From NCBI RefSeq assembly GCF_024139115.2, contig NW_026942522.1, positions 26,797-90,796 on the forward strand: a stretch of DNA of 64,000 nucleotides. Direction: 5' to 3'. Both the position numbers and the translations under genes were made by a program. This stretch comes from Armigeres subalbatus. Taxonomy: Eukaryota; Arthropoda; Insecta; Diptera; Culicidae. Shown here one piece after another: positions 54,481-64,000 of this stretch; position 1 is the first letter of the stretch; each line of letters begins with the position of its first letter. A model generated the notes under the pieces. It had not been told where the DNA came from. It saw only the letters and a program-made list of their open reading frames with translations, and ran no database searches.

Positions 54481-57447
54481 ATGCGACTCGATATAATCGG
54501 CAAAGACTGGCGACGAATAAAGGATCACGATTGGAAGCTTGGAACATGGAACTGCAAGTCGCTAGGTTTCGCAGGTTGCGACAGGATGATCTACGATGAA
54601 TTACATCCCCGCAACTTCGACGTCGTGGCGCTGCAGGAGATTTGCTGGACAGGACAGAAAGTGTGGAAAAGCGGGCATCGGGCGGCTACCTTCTACCAAA
54701 GCTGTGGCACCACCAACGAGCTGGGAACCGGCTTCATAGTGCTGGGAAAGATGCGCCAACGCGTGATTGGGTGGCAGCCAATCAACGCAAGGATGTGCAA
54801 GCTGAGGATTAAAGGCCGTTTCTTCAACTATAGCATCATCAACGTGCACTGCCCATACGAAGGGAGACCCGACGACGAGAAAGAAGCGTTATACGAACAG
54901 CTGGAGCAGACATATGTCTGTATATACGATGGATGCCCACTGCGGGACGTCAAAATCGTCATCGGCGACATGAACGCATAGGTAGGAAGGGAAGAAATGT
55001 ATAGACCGGCCATCGGACCGGATAGTCTGTACACCGTATCGAATGACAACAGCCAACAATGCATACACTTTGAGGTCTCACGCGGAATGGTAGTCCGAAG
55101 CACTTTCTTCCCCCGCGAAACTTTCCACAAGACCACTTGGAGATCACCTAACCAAGAAATGGAAAACCAAATCGACCACGTTCTAATCGACGGTAAATTC
55201 TTCTCCGACATCACGAACGTCCGCACTTACCGCAGTGCGAATATTGAATCCGACCACTACCTCGTTGCAGTATGCCTGCGCTCAAAAATCTCGACGGTGT
55301 ACAACACGCGTCGAAGTCGGACGCCGCGGCTTAACATTGGGCGGCTACAAGACGGTAGACTAGCCCAAGAATACGCGCAGCAGCTGGAAGTGGCACTCCC
55401 AACGGAAGAGCAGCTAGGCGCAGCGTCTCTTGAAGATGGCTGGAGATATATTCGATCCGCCATTGGTAGCACCGCAACCGCTGCACTTGGCACGGTGCTC
55501 CCGGATCAGAGAAACGACTGGTATGACGGCGAATGTGAGCAGTTAGTAGAAGAGAAGAATGCAGCATGGGCGAGATTGCTGCAACACCGAACGAGGGCGA
55601 ACGAGGCACGATATAAACAGGCGCGGAACAGACAAAACTCGATTTTCCGAAGGAAAAAGCGTCAGCAGGAAGATCGAGACCGTGAAGAGACGGAGCAACT
55701 GTACCGCGCTAATAACACACAAAAGTTCTATGAGAAGTTGAACCGTTCACGTAAGGGCCACGTGCCACAGTCTGATATATGTAAGGACATAAACGGGAAC
55801 CTTCTTACAAACGAGCGTGAAGTGATCCATAGGTGGCGGCAGCACTACGAAGAGCACCTGAACGGCGATGTGGCAGACGAAGATGGCGGTATGGTGATGG
55901 ACCTGGGGAACGCGCGCAGGACATAATTCTACCGGCTCCGGATCTCCATGAAATCCAGGAAGAGATTGGCCGGCTGAAGAACAACAAAGCCCCTGGGGTT
56001 GACCAACTATTTAAACACGGTGGTGAGGCACTGGCTAGAGCGCTGCACTGGGTCATTACCAAGATTTGGGAGGAGGAAGTTTTGCCGCAGGAGTGGATGG
56101 AAGGTGTCGTGTGTCCCATCTACAAAAAGGGCGATAAGCTGGATTGTAGCAACTACCGCGCAATCACATTGCTGAACGCCGCCTACAAGGTACTCTCCCA
56201 AATTTTATGCCGTCGACTAGCACCAACTGCAAGAGCGTTCGTGGGGCAGTACCAGGCGGGTTTTATGGGCGAACGCTCCACCACGGACCAGGTGTTCGCC
56301 ATTCGCCAAGTACTGCAGAAATGCCGCGAATACAACGTGCCCACACATCATCTATTCATCGACTTCAAAGCCCCATATGATACAATCGATTGGGACCAGC
56401 TATGGCAGCTAATGCACGAACACGGATTTCCGGATAAACTGACACGGTTGATCAAGGCGACGATGGATCGGGAGATGTGCGTAGTTCGAGTTTCAGGGGC
56501 ATTCTCGAGTCCCTTCGAAACGCGTAGAGGGTTACGGCAAGGTGATGGTCTTTCGTGTCTGTTATTCATCATCGCTTTGGAGGGAGTAATACGAAGGGCA
56601 GGGATTGACACGAGCTGTACGATTTTCACGAAGTCCGTCCAGTTATTTGGTTTCGCCGATGACATTGATATCATGGCACGTAACTTTGAGAGGATGGAGG
56701 AAGCCTACATCAGACTGACAAGCGAAGCTAAACGGATTGGACTAGTCATCAACACGTCGAAGACGAAGTACATGATAGGAAGAGGCTCAAGAGAGGTCAA
56801 TGTAAGCCACCCACCGCGAGTTTCTATCGGTGATGACGAAATCGAGGTGGTAGAAGAATTCGTGTACTTGGGCTCACTAGTGACCGCCGATAACGATACC
56901 AGCAGAGAAATTCAGGGGTACATAGTGGCTGGAAATCGTACGTACTTTGGACTCCGTAAGACGCTCGAATAGAGTTCGCCGCCGTACCAAACTGACTATC
57001 TACAAAACGCTTATTAGACCGGTAGTTCTCTACGGATACCAGGTGCTCGATGCTCGTGGAGGACCAACGCGCACTGGGAATTTTTGAAAGGAAAGTGTTG
57101 CGTACCATCTATGGTGGGGTGCAGATGGCGGACGGTACGTGGAGGAGGCGAATGAACCGCGAGTTGCATCAGCTGTTGGGAGAACCATCCATCGTTCACA
57201 CCGCGAAAATCGGAAGACTGCCGGGCACGTAGCCAGAATTTCGGACAGTAATCCGGTGAAAATGGTTCTCGACAACGATCCGACGGGAACAAGAAGGCGA
57301 GGTGCACAGCGGGCAAGGTGGATCGATCAGGTGGAGGACGATTTGCGGACCCTCCGCAGACTGCGTGGTTGGCGAAGTGCAGCCATGGACCGAGCTGAAT
57401 GGAGAAGACTTTTATGTGCAACACAGGCCACACCGGCCTTAGTCTGA
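54481..57447 (+). pseudogene. RTE endonuclease-reverse transcriptase, broken
   Basis: ATG at 54481. APE endonuclease blocks are LGTWNCKSLG, DVVALQEICWTG, and GDMNA followed by TAG at 54979 where Lys or Gln would be expected. The frame resumes with QIDHVLIDGKF and SDHYLVAV. RT blocks after a frameshift near 55925 are NNKAPGVDQL, PIYKKGDKLDCSNYRAI, FMGERSTTDQ, FIDFKAPYDTIDW, GLRQGDGLSCLLF and the catalytic FGFADDIDIM (about 56650-56679). A further break near 56970 precedes the arginine-rich C-terminal tail. The catalytic residues are intact, but one stop and at least two frameshifts inactivate it. It is far less decayed than the other RTE copies here. Confidence 0.88.
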
Positions 57448-57463
57448 TAATAAATAAAAAAGC

Positions 57464-57975
57464 TGCAAATAGGGCTTATCACGGACTTCGTAACCAGCTT
57501 AAGTCCCGTAGTCTGCAAACGAAAACAAAACTCGCACTGTATACTACTCTGATTCTTCCGGTGGCTTTATACGGCCATGAGACATGGACGTTAAAGGAGG
57601 CTGATCGGAGAGCTCTCAGAGTGTTTGAGCGTAAGGTGCTGCGGACAATACTCGGCGGTAAACAGGAGAACGGTATCTGGCGGCGTCGCATGAATCACGG
57701 ATGGTACCAGGTGTATAAAGGGCTGGATATTATTAAGCTTATACAACACGGCAGACTACGGTGGGCTGGTCACGTTGTTCGTATGCCGAAAGAACGTCAA
57801 GCGAAGATAATATTTAGTAGAGAACCCGGAAGAGGCCGCAGGCTTCGTGGAAGGCCGCGTACACGATGGCTTTTTGCAGTTGAAGAGGACCTGAGGGCGC
57901 TCAATGTTCAGGGCGACTGGAAGCGATTGGCCCAGGATCGAGTCCAGTGGAGAAGGATACTCCATTCGGCGTAGG
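57464..57975 (+). pseudogene. C-terminal fragment of a second RTE-type family
   Basis: An uninterrupted 170-codon frame: NRAYHGLRNQLKSRSLQTKT, LPVALYGHETWTLKEADRRA, FERKVLRTILGG, GRLRWAGHVVRMP and RGRPRTRWLFAVEEDLRAL, ending at TAG (57972-57974). The order matches the RT thumb and tail of the neighbouring RTE, but the sequence is clearly another family. It begins within a few bases of that element's A-rich tail. Its missing 5' part is not at the other side of the RTE copy, so it is a truncated insertion rather than a split one. Confidence 0.8.
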
Positions 57976-58489
57976 TTCATCGAAGAGCTGTAGCCCATCA
58001 AGTATCAAGTAAGTACAGGGAATCAATTTTTCTTGGATGAGCATGCGAAACAAGCGACAAAAGAGGATCAACGACAAAGCTTTGTTTTTGTCGGAGATAA
58101 TAATGACAAAGATCCAAACATTTTTGTCAGCAACAAAAAAGAAGACAATTTTATTGCTAAATTTTTCTCCCGTTATTTTACGTTATCTTTACAGCAAATT
58201 TCGGTTTTATGCTATCTTAGTTTCTGCTTTTATAAAAATATTTGAGAATCTAACACTGATTACAAAAATAGCATCGTATTCTCGGGAATATCAGAGCATG
58301 CAAGGCAGACGATTCTTGTCATATTGTGTTCGGGTTCTGATAAAGGCTTGTTGTAAGGTGCGTTTGTCAGTAACAAACTCTGTTGATGACAAAGGGTATA
58401 TTGTTAGGCGTTGCTCGAATATTGATTCCCTGAGTAAGTAAGTTTACTGTATTACAGTAAAATTTAGATCAATTTGCTGTAAATCAGTA
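57976..58489. other. No gene recognised (intron of the tetraspanin gene)
   Basis: Two overlapping chance frames (58033-58245 and 58037-58441) in AT-rich sequence without known motifs. Confidence 0.5.
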
Positions 58490-58990
58490 GGGCAAATGAT
58501 CCGATAGTCGTGGGTGCTCCTTTAGTTGCGGTAATGTTGTTTTCACAAAATCTACGGATTTATCGCAGCAACCCATATAGTCAATCAAACTGTTGTCCTG
58601 TCATTACATGAAATAACTGAAAACGGTTTGGATTTCCCTCAAAATTGGTAAATTATCACTGAAATACATTATCTTTTTCTCGTCTTTGCTCCAATAGTTG
58701 CGGTAGTGTTCCCATAGTTGCGAGTCCTATATAAAAGCAATGGGATGCGCAACTATAGGAACATGAATTAAAAAATATCGCAACTATTGGAACACTGCAC
58801 CAATAATTGGAGGTATCATTTTAGGCAACAACGATGGATGGTGCTGCAATTTCGAATCTTTTCTTTTGAAGCATAATTAGTGACTATTCGTTTGCATATT
58901 TGAGGTAGGTGAAATGAAGTAGAGCCTTGGTGTAAACCGACAAATAGTGAGAGAACGTGCTTAGTTCCTCCACTATTGGGTCTTTTACCC
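58490..58990. mobile_element. TIR element of 501 bp, TA target, with GTTGCGGTA motifs
   Basis: Left end GGGCAAATGATCCGATAGT and right end (reverse complement GGGTAAAAGACCCAATAGT), with TA at 58488-58489 and 58991-58992. The internal motif TAGTTGCG is repeated about seven times in both orientations. Related in design and internal motif to 10834-11369. Confidence 0.7.
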
Positions 58991-59088
58991 TAACAGATTA
59001 CTTTGCTGATATCATTCCAGTAAATCAAATTGCTGGATCATGAAGAGAAAATTTGGTGTGTAAGTGCCACATGTTCGATTGAAAACTA

Positions 59089-59906
59089 CACAGAAAAAAA
59101 ATCCGTGGTAAGAACAACTATCTTGTAGACTATACGCTCTGTTTTTAAAACCACTATGAAATTTAAGTAAATTTTACCATCGTTTCAGAGAAATTCTCGC
59201 TTAACTTTTCAAAAGGACCTAAGTAACATTTTTTTCATGAATTAATTTGAGTACTGCAATCAAAAGCTTTCATACTGATCTGTTGATTGCGCTATTCAAA
59301 TTAATTCATGAAAAAAATGTTACTTAGGACCTTTTGAAAAGTTAAGCGAGAATTCATCACTGTTTCAGTTCATGTGACAACATTCTGCATGGGCCACAGT
59401 TGATTTTTACTGTGCGCATGGTAAAATCAAACGGGTTTGTTATCTGCTGAAAATCGTCTACGGTTACGGCTCCCAAACAGTATAAATCATTAGTTTTCTG
59501 TACAGTATGCCGGAAATCGGTCCATGTGCCCAAGTAGTGATTTACCCTATTTATTTCTCTTGCTCATTTATTAGAATCAAGGTTTTTAGAAACCGATAAT
59601 CATAAAACGTTGTTTTATATTTGGTACTAGCTATACACGCAAAAAAATATTGCAGTTGAAACTACCATTCCGAGGGTTATTTTAAGAATATGCACCGACG
59701 ATTTTCAGCAGAAAACAAACCCGTTTGATTTTACCATGCGAGCAGTAAAAATCAACTGTGGCCCATGCGGAACGTTGTCACAAGAACTGAAACAGTGGTG
59801 AATTTCTCTGAAACCATGGTAAAATTAACTGAAATTTCATGGTAGTTTAAAAAAACAGAGCGTAGTCTACAAAATAGTAGTTTTTACCACGGAACTTTTT
59901 TCAGTG
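59089..59906. mobile_element. Foldback MITE of 818 bp with arms of about 300 bp
   Basis: Ends CACAGAAAAAAAATCCGTGG and, in reverse complement, CACTGAAAAAAGTTCCGTGG, with TA outside both. Arm pairing continues through the block GTAGACTA(TA)CGCTCTGTTTTT, the GTTTCAGAGAAATTC block and the CATGGGCCACAGTTGATTTT block. A 163-bp palindrome is inserted in the left arm only. Non-coding. Confidence 0.85.
59192..59354. mobile_element. 163-bp near-perfect palindrome inserted in a foldback arm
   Basis: AATTCTCGCTTAACTTTTCA at the left and its exact complement at the right, with arms of about 65 bp continuing through AAGGACCTAAGTAACATT. The opposite arm of the host element reads GAAATTCACCACTG without it, which is the empty site. 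ATTC-like bases flank both ends. Confidence 0.78.
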
Positions 59907-59944
59907 TATGTACCCGGCTTTGCTGGGGACTGAAAAGAAAATTA

Positions 59945-60934
59945 CAGGGCTGTTACAAACAAGTCGAATTCCAATCCGCGACTAGCAAATTGAAATATGG
60001 TTTCTAAAACGTTTTATAATTTTAAAATTTTTCAATATTTTTGCCTCTAATCTATTTTCATATTCGTCGATAGAAAACAAAATGAAAGAACATTCGCTTC
60101 AACCATATCATGAGCTACAGAAAATATATGTGCAACGTTGAACTATGCCCGAAAGAAATTCAATTAAAAAAAAAACATTTTAATCGATGTTGCACGCAAC
60201 TGATGGTCTGTCAATTACCTCTCTATCGTTCAACCGACGATATTTGGATTTCTGAATGCCCCAACCATTGCATTGAAAGGTGATATTTGGATTTCTATGC
60301 AGCCTCAACCATTGAAAGGTGATCTGATCCTTTCTCACAAAAAGAAAGGTCGAACAATCCACAGGGATTTTCTGTTTGGCAGGATGGTCAAAATGTGGCA
60401 TTCCCAAACTAGACCTCAATCCTTCAGTAGCAAGTTAATATACCACCGGAGAACAGCGCGCAAAGAAAAGATTACTGCGAGACACTAGAGGATGCAGATG
60501 AACTATATTTCCACCACCCTTAGAAAAGGAGCCATACGAAGCGGCAGGAACCCCAGGATTCCAGTCCTTAGGGAGAAGCCGGAACCATCGGGACCCTATC
60601 ATCGCAATTTTTGTCTATTTTATTAGTGTTTTTTTCTCTACCAAATTTTATCCTAACAATCATTTTAATGTGACTTCCTATGTGTCCACTTAAACCAACA
60701 TCCATATGACTATAGAAAGGTTATTCAAATATCATGTGTTTGGATCTTGTGCTGAATTAATCCTAAAATTAAATTGAGGGAGATCGCGATTTTCGCGAGA
60801 GTGTTATTATAAATCCGCGTTTTTGGCGACAATGTTTGATGGAACCACGATTTTCGCGACTGGAGGGGTAAATCCGCGACAAATCCGCGAAATTTGCGAA
60901 AATCGTGAAATCCGCGACTGTTGTAACAGCCCTG
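59945..60934. mobile_element. Putative TIR element of 990 bp with CAGGGCTGTTACAA ends
   Basis: CAGGGCTGTTACAA at 59945 pairs with TTGTAACAGCCCTG ending at 60934. TA precedes the left end but the right is followed by AA. Near the right end AATCCGCGA and CGATTTTCGCGA recur about eight times. A direct repeat CAACCATTG...AAAGGTGAT lies at 60262-60321. Frames at 60180-60488 and 60769-61011 have no recognisable motif. Confidence 0.65.
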
Positions 60935-61624
60935 AAGTTAGGCAATTGAAATGTCCAATGCTGTGGCACGAAACCCACAGAGGTAGATCTACAGCCCAAG
61001 TAACATTTTAAGTTTTATTCCTCTCTTGGAATGGTTTTCAATGTCCAATGTCTGATGTCCACTATATGAGTAAGATATGACCAAGTGGCCCACTCTTGAA
61101 ACCTATTATAAGAGTATTTGGAAACCCTTTTCAAGCTACCCGCAAAAAAGGGAAATTGGTTGCGGCAGCTGCCTGGAAAAAGAGAAGAAAAAAAACATCA
61201 CAGAAAAATAATAACAAAATGGTTTGTAGATAAAAATATGACAACAACAAAATATATTTTTCAAGTTTTTTCTGAAATATGTATTCATTGAAATGAGCTG
61301 CGCGTTCAGTTTTATTGCGAAACCTAGTAAAAAAGGGAGATTGAGCACTATGCGCTGACAAAATTATGTAGCTCAGGGCAATACATTGGACATAATTATG
61401 ACATCGAAATCCCAAATATCCACTTAATCTATTTATTTTCCTCACCAATATATTTGTGATTCTAACCATTTGCCAAAACAGATCTATTTTTATATATTTC
61501 TATGGCCCTTCTACTTTTTCAATAAACATCTTTCAAAAATAGAGAATCTTCTTCTTTTTTTTTAATGGCTCTACATTCCAACTGGAACTGGCCGACTTTT
61601 CAACTTAGTATTCTATTTGTAGGT
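60935..61624. other. No gene recognised (intron of the tetraspanin gene)
   Basis: AT-rich with antisense Phe/Leu-rich chance frames (61131-61469) in low-complexity sequence. Confidence 0.5.
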
Positions 61625-61815
61625 ATTTCCTCAGTTATTAATTGAAAGATTTTCTGTGCAATGTGTGGCAAGTACAATGGATACACTATGCCCAGGGTGC
61701 CGAGAAAGTTTCCAACCCGGAAACATCCTATACCGGACCGAGAATCGAACTCGCCATCTCCGGATTGGCAATCCTACGCCTTTGCTCGCAAGGCTACTGG
61801 AGACTCTGGTTCGAA
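61625..61815 (-). mobile_element. tRNA-derived SINE fragment, - strand
   Basis: Read on the - strand, GTAGCCTTGCGAGCAAAGGC (box A region) is followed by GAGTTCGATTCTC (box B) and then by CCGGGTTGGAAACTTTCTCG and CACCCTGGGCATAGTGTATC. The last part resembles the body of the SINE at 40359-40652, which has CCCTGGGCATAAAAGTATC. It is a different subfamily. The 3' tail is not clear. Confidence 0.65.
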
Positions 61816-61835
61816 TTGATTCTGGAGGTTATGAG

Positions 61836-62262
61836 TTACACTGAATTGCTCGTTTTCTATAAAGACAACACCTTTCTCCATAACCTCCCACTTTCTCCAA
61901 TGATCCTCCTACCTCCTTTATTATCTGCTCCTGAATTGCTCATTTTCTAAAAGCAACCCCTCTCATCCTTACCCTTCTCCTTTTTCCCAATAACCATCCC
62001 ACTTCCTTTGTTACCTTCTCCTTAGGAAAGAGTGTTTGTACAAAATTGGTTGGAATCGGTCCAGGGATTCAGAATTTACTCTGAATTGCCCGTTTTCCCT
62101 CCTTCCAGACCCCTCCCCCTTTCCCAAATTTCCCTCCCATATGATCGTCTCAACCCCTCCCCTTTATAATTGACCCTCCCACTCCCTTCGTTAACTTCCC
62201 CTGAGGATAGAGAATGTATGTTCACAATTTGGTTGGAATCGCCAAGTGGTTCAGAAGTAGTT
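61836..62262 (+). repeat. Pyrimidine-rich direct repeats of about 185-240 bp
   Basis: CTGAATTGC(T/C)C(G/A)TTTTC occurs near 61840, 61931 and 62082, and TTGGTTGGAATCG near 62046 and 62231. C/T-rich tracts lie between them. This is a tandem, diverged repeat immediately upstream of the distal tetraspanin exon. The - strand frame at 62076-62303 is an artefact of it. Confidence 0.65.
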
Positions 62263-62693
62263 AGCGAACAGCAGTGTTGCACAGATCTATTTTTCATCCG
62301 CATTCTGGATTTTGCAACCGATTTCTAACATTTCCAGCTAGTTTGAATAAATTTAGACCGATGTCTCATGAGTTTAAAGGAAACTCAGATAGCTTCATCT
62401 TTCCTGACATATGATAAAAACTAAAAAAAAAAACAACTAACTCGTATGCTAAACGTGTTCATACCTGACGTATCATTAGGCCAATGCACCCTTCATAGTG
62501 AATCTCACACACAGAGATGTCGCCACCTTTTCCCAACCTGTGTCACGTTTTCTAGACGTCCCTGCTCCTATTGATCGTACTGTTTTCCGCATGGTTGTTA
62601 ATTTAAGGCATCGTTCTTCAATTAGTTCCTAACAATAACATGTCTATTTTTTTCATTTCATCCTAAATGCCCTTAAAACAATCCGAACCCTAG

Positions 62694-62792
62694 ATCATTG
62701 CCGTATTCCTGACCCGTCGCTATCGCAACCAGCAGGATCCGGACCACCTGCCGGCTAGGGCCATTTTTCCGCAAAGCAACTACGTGTACTAG
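62694..62792 (+). CDS. Tsp97E: Alternative distal last exon of the tetraspanin gene
   Basis: Follows CCCTAG (acceptor) and encodes IIAVFLTRRYRNQQDPDHLP then a distinct tail ending SNYVY before TAG at 62790. Its phase fits exon 4 (donor after 50624), giving a 220-residue isoform. It can be aligned with the proximal last exon: VFLTRRYRNQQDP against VWLTVRYRNQKDP. So it replaces the second half of the fourth membrane span and gives a longer, different cytosolic tail. Splicing to it must skip 50948-51022 and span 12.1 kb filled with transposons. Usage is inferred from sequence; the conserved frame, splice site and RYRNQ.DP core make chance very unlikely. Confidence 0.82.
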   Translation: MIAVFLTRRYRNQQDPDHLPARAIFPQSNYVY

Positions 62793-63789
62793 TCAACTTG
62801 GTAGGTAAATGGAAAACGGTGATCCTATAGAGAAACAAATAGAACAGAGCTGATAGCTAGGAAAGGTTGGAATTGCCTAGGAAGTGATGAACTCGCAAAA
62901 ATGGTGATGCGACTCGCTAGAATCCAAAAAAAATATATCGAATTTTTTCCCGTGACCACACTGTCGAACTGGAATAAAGAGAATACTCATTTATGTGGCT
63001 CCTAGCTAGGATTAACACACATTACAGGAAGAGGAATCGGATCACAAAAGACAACGGTTGTGCTAATTTTAATTAGTTCATTTTTTCCGCTTTAGTTTTT
63101 TTTAACTTTAGACTGACAGGGAAGAGGCGGATGTTAAACTTCAAATACGAGTGAATGAGTGTGTTTTAAGTTACGATGAACTTTCCAAGTCGAAACAACT
63201 TGTCATCATTATGATCTTAAGTAGGATTAAATGATTCCGTTTTTTTTTCATTTTTCTTATAACGGTCTCCAATTGTTGAACAGATTTATCCGTTCTAAAC
63301 TAAAGAAAATATTGTGATAAGCTCCAAACAGGATTTATATCTCACCTCACTAATCTCCTTCATCTGCGCCAGTGATGCCATCTGTAGTCAGACTCATCTC
63401 GCGTTCGTGATGTTCGCCAAAATCTGGCGCTGCTTATGTTTGCACATAAAAAAATCTCGAAACTTTAACCGGTATATCCTTGTATCATCTTAATGTAGTA
63501 TACGTAATTGTACACGTTTTCTCAAAGTAGAATGTCTAGCGGTGAACATTAGAACACGATCAAAAACAGCAGCTTTAAATCGAATTTGTTTTGCTCAGAA
63601 CAAGATGGCTTACTTAATGTAAACAATTAAATTTCGTTTTCCCGTACGTCCGGAAGCTATCATCGCTTTAGTTTCAAGGCTTCCGCTCAACAGTACGCAT
63701 CACTATTTACTCCTGCACTATTGTTCGGCTGCGTTCGAAGACATTTACATTATATTTATATTATACAGGTCGTGTACTAATTGCAGGTA
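62793..63789 (+). other. 3' UTR and downstream flank of the distal tetraspanin isoform
   Basis: Starts after the TAG at 62790-62792. No reading frame of interest. The first AATAAA is at 62973-62978 and is the best candidate for the transcript end. Confidence 0.55.
62973..62978 (+). terminator. Candidate polyadenylation signal AATAAA
   Basis: A consensus hexamer 181 bases after the stop codon of the distal tetraspanin isoform. T- and GT-rich sequence follows within 100 bases. Inferred from position only. Confidence 0.5.
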
Positions 63790-63912
63790 CACTGACCCCA
63801 CATACATATTTATATGGGTCACTTTGTAACAATAGTTGGTCACTCCATCTTACATGTAGGTCAAATGAAAATGATTCATATTAGTGCTAGACCCATGATT
63901 GTGGAGTCAGTG
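63790..63912. mobile_element. MITE of 123 bp with CACTGAC(C/T)CCACA ends, TA target
   Basis: CACTGACCCCACA (left) and the complement of CACTGACTCCACA (right), with TA on both sides (63788-63789, 63913-63914). The interior contains GGGTCACT/GACC pairings. Non-coding. Confidence 0.78.
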
Positions 63913-64000
63913 TAATAAAAATGAAGGGTACTCCACTCCCACAGGTAATTTACTTGAATAAATTTATCCATGTTTAAAATCATAAATTTCAATTAATAAA

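Larger units (their letters stand above)
53816..57447 (+). mobile_element. RTE-clade non-LTR retrotransposon, nearly full length, inactive
   Basis: A 5' UTR from about 53816 (start approximate, interrupted by a SINE), an endonuclease-RT reading region (54481-57447) and the family 3' end with an AATAAATAAA tail (57445-57457). It lies in sense orientation within the long last intron of the tetraspanin gene. The RT and endonuclease style is that of Aedes RTE elements such as JAM1; the exact family needs comparison. It is the reference copy for three shorter relics in the window. Confidence 0.88.

Overview
This window is eukaryotic and most probably from a culicine mosquito of the Aedes type. Two genes have clean GT-AG introns and conventional exons. 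Almost everything else is a dense, nested bed of transposable elements of kinds typical of Aedes: RTE and Jockey non-LTR elements, tRNA-derived SINEs with AAG tails, many TA-flanked inverted-repeat MITEs, hAT and pogo DNA transposons, and a Ty3/gypsy errantivirus-like element. The species is inferred from these families and the animal gene content; it was not searched. There are no operons, CRISPR arrays or other prokaryotic features.

Host genes. (1) A tetraspanin of the TSPAN13/TSPAN31 (Drosophila Tsp97E-like) family starts at 49490 on the + strand. It has four constant exons and then two alternative last exons, one at 50948-51022 and one 11.7 kb further on at 62694-62792. Each completes the fourth membrane segment and the tail differently. 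(2) A three-exon gene on the - strand (32270 to 31063) encodes a 361-residue protein predicted to be a type II single-pass membrane protein, which I cannot name.

Layout. 1-4943: 3' part of a decayed errantivirus-type Ty3/gypsy element with pol, env and 3' LTR. 5147-15842: MITEs, a hAT element inserted in an RTE relic (with two more elements nested in it), and a 23-bp minisatellite. 17236-25925: a Penelope-like RT relic, a long non-LTR copy and further RTE relics. 25950-29420: a 3.5 kb foldback element whose arms are built from about 151-bp tandem repeats. 31063-32270: the membrane protein gene. 32919-37432: a full-length but dead Jockey element. 38101-41138: a nearly intact pogo/Tigger element carrying a SINE. 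44989-48912: MITEs cutting up a possible Jockey gag relic. 49490-62792: the tetraspanin gene, whose last intron holds minisatellites, three RTE-type copies, a SINE, a hAT MITE and several TIR elements. 62793-64000: tetraspanin 3' UTR and flank.

Several insertions can be dated relative to each other because empty target sites survive in paralogous copies inside the same window. I found no convincing novel molecular system such as a defence locus or gene cluster. The strongest items for follow-up are the duplicated terminal exons of the tetraspanin, the tandem-repeat foldback element, the reciprocal empty sites, and the two-exon pogo transposase.
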